NCBI GenBank assembly: GCA_027030565.1
Contig: JALVEU010000379.1
Location: forward strand, 1 to 6,572
DNA length: 6,572 nucleotides
Direction of reading: 5' to 3'
From: Gammaproteobacteria bacterium
GTDB lineage: Bacteria; Pseudomonadota; Gammaproteobacteria; JAJDOJ01
The notes under the pieces were generated by a model that was given only the letters and a program-made list of their open reading frames with translations, was not told the DNA's origin and did no database searches. A program made the position numbers and the translations under genes. This document shows, piece by piece, positions 1-5,755 of this stretch (position 1 is the stretch's first letter; each line of letters begins with the position of its first letter).

Positions 1-3000
1 GCTCTACCGTTTTCGAGTACACGGGCAGGAACACCAGGCCGTTCCAATCGGCGATGGAGTGGCTGCGGTCGTAGAACGAAAGGCCGCCTTCCAGCCATTC
101 CCGCGCCGGCCAGGCCTCGACCCAGAACAGCCGAGCCGGGGCGTCCTTGGGACAGGCCGCCTGCTTCGCCGGGTAGAAATCGTCCACGTTGGCGACCCGG
201 ATCTCCGGCGCGGGCTCGCCCGCAACCGCGCCGTGCACCCAGACCAGACGCCGTCCGATCTGCTGCTGCTCCGGGGGGACTCCAGAGGGCGGTGCGCCAC
301 CGAGCCGTGTGCGGTCGTAGGCCTCGGCGCCGTCGTAGACGCGCAGCAGTCCCCAGATGCCGTTCCACATCTCGTCCTGGGCGGTGAAGCGCCAGAGATA
401 GTCGGCATGGGGGGCATTGAGGATCACATTGTTCAGGGGCGGGAGGTCCATCTCGAAGTGCTCGGAGATGCCGATCTCCTGGGCGCTCACCAATGGCGAG
501 TCGGGGTTGGCCACCTCCCGGGGCCAGCGCAGGCCCTCCACGGAGAAGACATGCTGCACCTCCTGGGCGCCCTGCACCATGCGGATCTGGATCCGCTCGC
601 CCTCATAGGCCTCAAGCATGGGCGTGCAAGGATCGCCGTGGATCCAGGAATTGAACGCGTTGGCCGGGTTGCCTCGGCCCGCCACCCCGCCCCGGGCCTG
701 GCGGCGGGGCGAAGGGGCCTGGAATGCGCCCGCGCGAAACGCCTCCACCCGTTCGGCGAGTGCGGCAGGTTCCGGACAGGGCCGCATGGGGTGATCGACG
801 GAACGGCCCTCGGCCGAGAGCCGCAGCGGCAGTGGCGCGTTGCGGTAGTTGACCACGTAGGGGTCGTGGTGGTTCTTCGAGATCGCCTCCGGCGCCAGCG
901 GCGGGGCCACCGGCACGCCGTGCCGGCTGCGCAGCGTCTCCCGCCGTTGGCGCAGCCGCTCAGCGGCTTCCCGGGGCAGCACCCCAGCCTGGGCGACGAG
1001 CCGGTCGATCCCCTGTCGCTCGTCGGGCGCGTCGCCGCCCTCAGCGCCCCGCCCTGCGCGATGCGGTGCATACACCAGTGCGAAGTCGGCCACCGCCATG
1101 GCGAACTCCCGGTGATCCGGATGCGTATCCGGGTCCTCGGCGTCCACGATGAGGGCATGAGTGCCGGTGGCGTCCTGGCCGTTGCATTGCCCGCTCTCCA
1201 GGCGCGGACCATCGCACATGGGTGTACCGTCGGCGCGCAGCCAGCGACTGCCCGCGGGCTCCACCAGGAGCGCCGCGTAGAAGCCGTGCTGCTGGATGGA
1301 GGACGGTGCGAAGTGGTCGTGGGTGAACACGGTGCGGATGGTGCGGTCGGGTCCCGTGTCGGAGCCGGTGAGGGGATCGGCGTACCAGCGCTGCACCGTG
1401 GACTGGTGGAACGGCTCCAGGTCGGGCTCCCGGTCCGCGCAGACGCGCTCCAGGTGCAACCGAGCCGGCAGGGACTCGAGCCCCCCGTGGCCGCGCGGCC
1501 GCCAGCCCCCGAACCGGTGTGCGGCGCACAGGCGCTCCAGCACCGCATCGGCCGCCAGGGTGCCGTCCTCGTAGTTGAAGCCGTTGCCCGAGCCGTCGGA
1601 GGCGGTCACGTCGAACTTGACCAGGTGGATGTGCTGGCCGATGGTGTCGGTGGGGGTCTGGACCTGGAAATCGTCCAGTTCGAGCTCCTTGGGGGTGCGG
1701 TTGGTGTGCCGGAACTCGATGCACTCGCCAGACTCGGCGCGAAAGAAGAAGGGCTCCACGTCGGCCGTGGTGGTGTTCTCCAGGCGCTCGGCGTCCGCAC
1801 GGAGGACATTCACCCGCGCCTGCGGGTCGTGCCAGCCGGCCTCGTTCACCACCAGATCGAGCTGGATCGCCGCCACCTCGTAACGGCGGGTGCGGACCGG
1901 ACCAGCGTGTCCGTCCGGGTCCGCCACGCAGGGGTCCGCGTAGGGTGCGCCGGGCCGGGGCGCATGCCCATTGACTATGAACAGTGCGCCCCTCCCCTCC
2001 GGGGTCACGGAGCGATAGCCGCGCCCCACGGCTGGCATGGGCCTCCCGTCGGGCCGCACCAGGCTCGACGCACGGGCGGCATGCACCTCCATGGCCCGCC
2101 GTTCTTCGGGCTCACCGTCGGCCTGCAACGTCTCGATGGCCGCCCGCTCGAGTTCGGCGCTGAAGTCCCCGGTGCGCAGTGCGAAGCGCACCAGTTCCTC
2201 GGGCGTCATGTCCCTCTGCGCCTCTGGAGGGACCTGTGAGACCACCCGCGTCCCCTCCCCCGTGAACACGTGCCGCGGCAGGCCGCCGTCCTCGGCCAGG
2301 TCCAGGGGCGGCTGTGGTGCCCGGTGTCCGGGACGACCGGGGATGTAGAAGGGATACCCGGGAAATCCCGCGTCCCCGTAGGTAGGGGCAGGCGGCAGGG
2401 CCTGCCCGGGCAGCGGCACCAGGGCCGGAATGGGGGTGCCGCTGGGCACGGTGCGCCCGACCAGCGGATCGTCACGCATCGCCGTCTCGCCGGTGGCGGG
2501 GTCCGTGCCGGGGCCCAGTTCGCCGTCGGGCAGGTAGCGGCTGCCATCCTCGAACACATCGTGCACCCGCCACAGGGCCCACATCCCTTGTGCGAAATGG
2601 GGGTAGAGATGGCAGTGGAAGATGGAGTCGCCGGGTGTCACGTTGCGGTTGCCACTGCCCCCATAGTGGATGGGATAGGTGAAGCCCTGCTGGGGCGCGA
2701 TGGTCTGGGAGTCCAGGTAGGTCCCCGTCTCCCGTTCCGGCTCGTCGGCGCGCTGGGCGAGCCACTGGTGGGCGTGCAGGTGGAAGACGTGGGTCTCCTT
2801 GGGGCCGGCGTGCAGGTTTCGGAACTCCACCCGGTCCCCGAGATAGGAGTGGTAGACGTTGGAGGGATCGTCGGCATAGGCGGGACGCCCATCGGGGAGG
2901 AAACCGGGCAGCAGGGCCGGGTCGCCATTGGCCCAACTCTGCAGGAAGAACTCCTCGTACAGACACTCCAGGCATCGGGCAGCCGGGCCGATGCCCTTGC

Positions 3001-4252
3001 GGTTGGCGAGGAGCAGGGTCCCCATGCCGGAGGCACCGTAGTTGATGGCGAAGCCGTCGCCCACCCCCTCGAGCATGTACTCCCGAGCCAGCTCCTGGAA
3101 GGCGTCCGCATAGAAGGTCTTGAGCTCGTCGTGGAAGATCACCGTGAACTCACGAAAGGCCGGGGCCTTGGGTCCGCCCTTCCGGTCCCGGCAGCGAGGC
3201 TGTCCGGCATAGGGGCCCAGACAGTCCGCCACGATGGCGGTCAGGTCCCCGTGGACCAGCTCGTAGGTCTTGGGCACGCCCTCCACGGGACGCAGCATCT
3301 CGAGCACTGGCCCCCCGCGCCGGCTTGCCTCGTAGTCGAGCAAGGCGGGCGCGGTGGCCCGGGTCCGCGCAAGCGCCAACTCTTCGGGGCGCACCTGGCT
3401 GCGGAGCCACCGACTGCCCTCGGGCTCCACGTGCACGGCACCGAACAGTCCGTGCACCAGCGAGCCCCCATCGCCTTCTCCGCCGGCCGGCGCACCATTG
3501 CTGAAGAACAGGTGCGTGCCCACGCGCTCGGCCCGGTAGCGGTACACGAAGCAAGTGCCGGGGGGAATGGCCTGGATGCCGGAGACCCTGGGGTCCGAAG
3601 GCGGCAGCCACTGGTCTTCCGGGGCCTCGCAGGGCCTTCCGCCGATGGGGGTGAGCCCTGCGACGGTGATGGACGCCAGTCGCGTGCGCGGCCAGTCGGC
3701 GCCATGGACGGGCGTGCCATCCGGTCCGGTTCCTTCCGCTTCGGCCACCCCCACCACGGGCTCGGGGACCTCGGGCGACTCGGGCTCGCCGAGCGCCCCG
3801 TAGTCACGCGCATAGGCATAGTCGGGGGGATAGCGCCGGGTGCCGGGATCCACACCGGGCAGGTCCCGCCAGCGGCAGCTGGAGCGGTCCGGCCATTCGG
3901 CCAGGAGCCGGTTGGTGAACCGGATCTCCAGGACGTCCCCCTCGTTGACGCGCAGGACCAGGGGTCGCGGCCGCTTGGTGGGCCGCAGCCGCACGTCTCC
4001 GGGACAGGTGGAATCCCCCACGGGCAACCCGCTGCTAGCCTCGACCAGGTCGCGCTCCAGCGCGTAGATCATCCCGTACGGGTTGACCGAGCCGAAGCGG
4101 TTGTACACCAGGGGCTGATCGAGGGCCGCCACAGCGGCACGCACGATACGGCCCGTGGCGGCCGGCTGCAGGGTGGTGCCGGGGACCCCATCGGGAGGGA
4201 TCAGGGCACAGCCGCCCAGCAGGAAAACGGCAAGGAGCAGGGTTCGGATCAT
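1..4252 (-). CDS. Giant lipoprotein multicopper oxidase, MnxG/MofA-like (3' end beyond window)
   Basis: This is a 1417-codon open frame on the minus strand with no stop before the window edge. The ATG at 4252 has GGGAGG 8 nt upstream. Residues 1-15 form a lipoprotein signal ending in LLGGC (Cys15 lipidated, followed by Ala), which suggests outer-membrane anchoring. Cupredoxin-like domains follow. Residues 488-495 (HVFHLHAH) are the L3 copper motif. Residues 546-557 (HCHLYPHFAQGM) are L4, with type-1 Cys547, His552 and axial Met557 at canonical +5/+10 spacing. HxH pairs at 874/876 and 978/980 fit L1 and L2. The family takes electrons from a substrate at type-1 copper and reduces O2 to water at a trinuclear cluster. 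Ordinary laccases are about 500 residues with L1/L2 first; here the size is more than double and the order is reversed. Very large oxidases such as MnxG and MofA are linked to Mn(II) oxidation, so Mn is the leading substrate guess; other metals or organics remain possible. Multicopper oxidase is near certain, the subfamily moderate. Confidence 0.93.
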   Translation of the reverse strand, partial: MIRTLLLAVFLLGGCALIPPDGVPGTTLQPAATGRIVRAAVAALDQPLVYNRFGSVNPYGMIYALERDLVEASSGLPVGDSTCPGDVRLRPTKRPRPLVLRVNEGDVLEIRFTNRLLAEWPDRSSCRWRDLPGVDPGTRRYPPDYAYARDYGALGEPESPEVPEPVVGVAEAEGTGPDGTPVHGADWPRTRLASITVAGLTPIGGRPCEAPEDQWLPPSDPRVSGIQAIPPGTCFVYRYRAERVGTHLFFSNGAPAGGEGDGGSLVHGLFGAVHVEPEGSRWLRSQVRPEELALARTRATAPALLDYEASRRGGPVLEMLRPVEGVPKTYELVHGDLTAIVADCLGPYAGQPRCRDRKGGPKAPAFREFTVIFHDELKTFYADAFQELAREYMLEGVGDGFAINYGASGMGTLLLANRKGIGPAARCLECLYEEFFLQSWANGDPALLPGFLPDGRPAYADDPSNVYHSYLGDRVEFRNLHAGPKETHVFHLHAHQWLAQRADEPERETGTYLDSQTIAPQQGFTYPIHYGGSGNRNVTPGDSIFHCHLYPHFAQGMWALWRVHDVFEDGSRYLPDGELGPGTDPATGETAMRDDPLVGRTVPSGTPIPALVPLPGQALPPAPTYGDAGFPGYPFYIPGRPGHRAPQPPLDLAEDGGLPRHVFTGEGTRVVSQVPPEAQRDMTPEELVRFALRTGDFSAELERAAIETLQADGEPEERRAMEVHAARASSLVRPDGRPMPAVGRGYRSVTPEGRGALFIVNGHAPRPGAPYADPCVADPDGHAGPVRTRRYEVAAIQLDLVVNEAGWHDPQARVNVLRADAERLENTTTADVEPFFFRAESGECIEFRHTNRTPKELELDDFQVQTPTDTIGQHIHLVKFDVTASDGSGNGFNYEDGTLAADAVLERLCAAHRFGGWRPRGHGGLESLPARLHLERVCADREPDLEPFHQSTVQRWYADPLTGSDTGPDRTIRTVFTHDHFAPSSIQQHGFYAALLVEPAGSRWLRADGTPMCDGPRLESGQCNGQDATGTHALIVDAEDPDTHPDHREFAMAVADFALVYAPHRAGRGAEGGDAPDERQGIDRLVAQAGVLPREAAERLRQRRETLRSRHGVPVAPPLAPEAISKNHHDPYVVNYRNAPLPLRLSAEGRSVDHPMRPCPEPAALAERVEAFRAGAFQAPSPRRQARGGVAGRGNPANAFNSWIHGDPCTPMLEAYEGERIQIRMVQGAQEVQHVFSVEGLRWPREVANPDSPLVSAQEIGISEHFEMDLPPLNNVILNAPHADYLWRFTAQDEMWNGIWGLLRVYDGAEAYDRTRLGGAPPSGVPPEQQQIGRRLVWVHGAVAGEPAPEIRVANVDDFYPAKQAACPKDAPARLFWVEAWPAREWLEGGLSFYDRSHSIADWNGLVFLPVYSKTVE
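329..1750 (-). other. Oxidase half B: active L1/L2 domain followed by degenerate L3/L4 domain
   Basis: Residues about 835-1308 repeat the layout of half A. GECIEFRHTNR (842-852) matches GDVLEIRFTNR (105-115). HGFYAALLVEPAGSRWLR (989-1006) matches HGLFGAVHVEPEGSRWLR (267-284). In this half the HxH pairs are present (874/876 and 978/980), while the L3/L4 positions have decayed: QHVFSVEGLRW (1233-1243) and GIWGLLRV (1298-1305) replace THVFHLHAHQW and GMWALWRV. It should therefore give the other half of the trinuclear cluster and no type-1 site. The 102-residue gap between the two HxH pairs exceeds the roughly 45 of laccases and contains an insertion. Confidence 0.7.
1313..1633 (-). other. L1 (H874, H876) and L2 (H978, H980) trinuclear copper half-site
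   Basis: QHIHLVKFD (873-881) has an HxH pair in the place of the usual HWHG. TVFTHDHF (974-981) followed by HGFYAALLVEP matches the L2 context, in which HxH precedes the last strands of the first cupredoxin domain. Together they supply the four His that, with L3/L4, would complete the eight His of a trinuclear cluster. The assignment rests on context and spacing and is weaker than that of L3/L4. Confidence 0.75.
2582..2617 (-). other. L4 copper-ligand motif with type-1 Cys547 and Met557
   Basis: HCHLYPHFAQGM fits HCHxxxHxxxGM exactly. Cys547 and His552 are type-1 ligands, Met557 is the axial ligand, and the His residues flanking Cys547 reach the trinuclear cluster. The Met axial ligand suggests a moderate rather than very high redox potential, going by general laccase and CueO behaviour. 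Confidence 0.92.
2768..2791 (-). other. L3 copper-ligand motif HVFHLHAH (residues 488-495)
   Basis: The motif matches the multicopper oxidase L3 pattern HxxHxH with a fourth His two residues later. By family analogy the first His is a type-1 ligand and the next two ligate the trinuclear cluster. It lies 55 residues before the L4 Cys motif, as expected within a single cupredoxin domain. Confidence 0.9.
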
Positions 4253-4260
4253 CTGGATGC

Positions 4261-4266
4261 CCTCCC
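4261..4266 (-). promoter_or_regulatory. Shine-Dalgarno GGGAGG of the giant oxidase
   Basis: GGGAGG lies 8 nt before the ATG at 4252 and just inside the 17-nt gap after the upstream stop. It fixes the oxidase start and, with the short gap, supports translation from one polycistronic message. Confidence 0.8.
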
Positions 4267-4269
4267 GGC

Positions 4270-4938
4270 TCACTCGATCTCGATGGCATCGAGGAGCAGT
4301 GTGCTGGGAGTCGAGAAGCGGCGCCGGGCCGTCGGGCCGGGCGGCCGGTCGTTGGCACCGCGCCGCTCCCCGTTGGAGACCAGCCAGCGCAGGGTGCCTG
4401 TGAAGCCGCCGAGCGGCTCCCACACCGAGACGCACCAGTCCGTGTCGAACAGCGTGTTGCGCGCCGGGTCGGACATCTGGGCCAGCGGCGTGCGTACCGG
4501 CTGCCTAGGCGCGGTGACGTCTCCGTCCGGATAGGCCAGGAACAGGGCGAAATCGTTGTATCGACCCTGCAGAGGGGAGATGAACTTCCAGAAAAAGCGC
4601 AGGCGCTCACCCGTGGCGATGGTCACATCCTCGAGATCGACCCAGGCCCCGTCGGCCCCATAGGTGCGCCTGCCCAGCGGGTCGGCGAACTCGAACGCCT
4701 GCGTATCGGCCGGTTTCACACCCGGTGCACCGGCCGAATCGATCCGTTCGCCATCGTCGTCGCAGGCCCGCCAGTCGTCCAGTACGGCGAGGAAGTCGCC
4801 GTGTACGGGCCGGACCTGGCCGGCGCTGTCGGGCAACGGAAAGGCGTTGGCGGTGAAACAGATGCCCGCCGTACGCAGGCCGGTGAAATCGCCCCGCTGG
4901 AACCGCGCGTTGGTACTGAACGGATCAGGCAGTGGCAT
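4270..4938 (-). CDS. Uncharacterised 222-residue beta-sandwich-like protein, operon partner of the oxidase
   Basis: I do not recognise this protein. Its stop lies 17 bp before the oxidase start, so the two are almost certainly co-transcribed. The ATG at 4938 has GGGAGG 6 nt upstream; no in-frame ATG lies upstream before a stop. There is no obvious signal peptide or membrane segment. The C-terminal half (about residues 110-222) has alternating beta-type strands, a YNDFALFL segment (127-134), a TDWCVSVW segment and a terminal LLLDAIEIE. This pattern resembles the beta-sandwich of 'choice-of-anchor'/PEP-CTERM surface proteins, where a YNDFA-like strand and a final LLDN(V/I) strand bracket the fold. 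No PEP-CTERM tail is present. It may be a binding or accessory subunit for the oxidase, but lack of a signal peptide leaves its location open. A real gene is likely; the fold call is tentative. Confidence 0.82.
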   Translation of the reverse strand: MPLPDPFSTNARFQRGDFTGLRTAGICFTANAFPLPDSAGQVRPVHGDFLAVLDDWRACDDDGERIDSAGAPGVKPADTQAFEFADPLGRRTYGADGAWVDLEDVTIATGERLRFFWKFISPLQGRYNDFALFLAYPDGDVTAPRQPVRTPLAQMSDPARNTLFDTDWCVSVWEPLGGFTGTLRWLVSNGERRGANDRPPGPTARRRFSTPSTLLLDAIEIE

Positions 4939-4944
4939 GATGCC

Positions 4945-4950
4945 CCTCCC
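4945..4950 (-). promoter_or_regulatory. Shine-Dalgarno GGGAGG of the 222-residue protein
   Basis: GGGAGG sits 6 nt before the ATG at 4938. Its first two bases overlap the base of a GC hairpin (4949-4963), so ribosome access could be influenced by that structure. Confidence 0.7.
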
Positions 4951-4963
4951 GGGCGCTGCCCGG
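4949..4963 (-). repeat. Perfect 6-bp inverted repeat with 3-nt loop in the leader of the oxidase operon
   Basis: CCGGGC, GCT, GCCCGG on the plus strand forms a compact all-GC hairpin in either strand's RNA. It is immediately upstream of, and touches, the ribosome-binding site of the minus operon. No T-run follows it on the minus strand, so it is not an intrinsic terminator. A role in translation control is inference only. Confidence 0.5.
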
Positions 4964-5081
4964 CTGTTCCCAAAAGGCCCTCCGGGGCATCCGGCATAAG
5001 GAGGGGCTGGATTCGGACGTGTTGTTGTCGGAGCGCGACCGTCCTCTCTGTATTGGAGTGTAGGTCAGCATATGCACCTGC

Positions 5082-5100
5082 GCCAGTGCGGCATACTGGC
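5082..5100. promoter_or_regulatory. Inverted repeat GCCAGT-N7-ACTGGC, possible operator
   Basis: Two perfect 6-bp arms separated by 7 nt lie in the divergent intergenic region, overlapping the -35 position of the candidate rightward promoter and upstream of the leftward operon. The size and dyad suit a dimeric helix-turn-helix regulator. The sequence symmetry is real; regulator binding is inference. Confidence 0.4.
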
Positions 5101-5122
5101 AACCCCGCCCCTGTGCTATATT
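5097..5122 (+). promoter_or_regulatory. Candidate sigma70 promoter with extended -10 for the rightward genes
   Basis: TGCTATATT at 5114-5122 reads as an extended -10 (TG, one base, TATATT). The -35 is poor: the best match, TGGCAA at 5097, is only 14 bp away, which an extended -10 could tolerate. A start near 5129 would leave about 22 nt of leader before the ATG at 5152. Confidence 0.4.
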
Positions 5123-5151
5123 CCCCCACAGTGCGATACCGGCCCTGCCCC

Positions 5152-5700
5152 ATGCGGCGCTTCCACCACATCCGCCTGCTCATGCGTCCGTCGCCGACGC
5201 TGCTCCTCCTGCTGATGCTGCCCGGGTGGTGCATGGCCGCACCCCCCGGTCCCGAGGCCATGTCGGATCCAGCGCCCCACGATCCCGGCTGGGAGCGCCT
5301 CAAGCGCGAGTGGGCCGATTTTCTCGACGCCCTCGGTGCATATACAGCAGACAAGCAGCGTCAGGCGCTGGAAGAAACGCAGCGGCTGCTGCAGGCCCTG
5401 GACCAGCAGATCGCGGTGCTCCAGTCCGCGCTCGAAGCCCAGTGGTCGAAACACGCCGATGCAGGACGGCGCAGGACGGAACAGGCCTTGCGCGAGCTGC
5501 AACGAGAACGCCAGGCCCTCGCCCGTTGGTACGAACGGATGCAACGGGCCTCCAGCGCCCAATGGGAAGAGGCCAAACGCCGCTTCGACCAGGCCTACAG
5601 AGCCGCCGAGAAGCGCCTCGACGAGCTGTTGGGGCAGCACGAGCGCCCCACCCGGCCGCGGCACGCACCGGCGTCGTCACCGCCGACCACGCAGATCTGA
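5152..5700 (+). CDS. Exported helical coiled-coil protein, stress-protein-like
   Basis: The 182-residue product begins with a signal peptide: hydrophobic core LLLLLML at residues 17-23 and a probable cut after CMA (residue 29). The rest, about 46-162, is one long amphipathic, charged, Gln/Glu/Arg/Ala-rich helix with spaced Trp (W47, W54, W98, W126, W138). A Pro/Ser/Thr-rich tail follows. The SSAQWEEAKRRFDQAY segment (134-149) recalls the small coiled-coil proteins labelled sll1863-type stress response proteins, which carry a similar SGDAWEDLK-like piece. That is a resemblance from memory. The location would be periplasmic; the function is unknown. The first ATG (5152) was chosen; ATG 5182 would give a shorter, more typical signal peptide. 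Neither has a clear Shine-Dalgarno. It is 55 bp ahead of the phosphoribosyltransferase gene with no terminator between, so likely the same transcript. Confidence 0.8.
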   Translation: MRRFHHIRLLMRPSPTLLLLLMLPGWCMAAPPGPEAMSDPAPHDPGWERLKREWADFLDALGAYTADKQRQALEETQRLLQALDQQIAVLQSALEAQWSKHADAGRRRTEQALRELQRERQALARWYERMQRASSAQWEEAKRRFDQAYRAAEKRLDELLGQHERPTRPRHAPASSPPTTQI

Positions 5701-5755
5701 GCGTCTTTTAAGGCCTTGGGCGATCTGGCCCAGGCACCGTAGCGGGCGAATCCTC

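Larger units (their letters stand above)
2558..3970 (-). other. Oxidase half A: degenerate L1/L2 domain followed by active L3/L4 domain
   Basis: Residues about 95-565 hold two cupredoxin-like segments. The first (about 95-285) starts with PLVLRVNEGDVLEIRFTNR, the usual opening strands of a cupredoxin, and ends with GLFGAVHVEPEGSRWLR. It lacks the expected HxH pairs: the L2 position reads HLFFSN. The second (about 465-565) carries L3 and L4 and should bind the type-1 copper and supply half of the trinuclear ligands. About 85 residues (140-225), rich in Pro, Glu and Gly, look like a loop insertion in the first domain. Domain limits are estimates by eye. Confidence 0.7.

Noticed and set aside
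59..2239. Very long plus-strand open frame (726 codons) opposite the oxidase
   Set aside because: It is antisense to a frame with clear copper motifs. Its translation is rich in Gly, Arg, Val and His without domains, as expected for a GC-rich shadow frame.
2270..4534. Second long plus-strand open frame (754 codons)
   Set aside because: It is antisense to both the oxidase and the 222-residue gene, with low-complexity composition, no ribosome site and no recognisable motif.
5060..5100. Sigma54-type promoter for the minus operon
   Set aside because: TGGCGC occurs on the minus strand, but no GC element lies at the required spacing.
4801..5151. Upstream extension of the coiled-coil frame to an ATG at 4801
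   Set aside because: The extension overlaps the divergent gene and the intergenic region and would bury the signal peptide in the middle of the protein. The signal peptide marks a start at 5152 or 5182.
5710..5736. Possible terminator between the coiled-coil and phosphoribosyltransferase genes
   Set aside because: A bulged stem (CCTTGGGC / GCCCAGG) exists, but no T-run follows on the plus strand, so it is not a convincing intrinsic terminator.
5336..5755. Upstream extension of the phosphoribosyltransferase frame to 5336
   Set aside because: It overlaps the coiled-coil gene in another frame, and the added residues are Arg/Ser/Pro-rich noise. Family homology begins just after the ATG at 5756.
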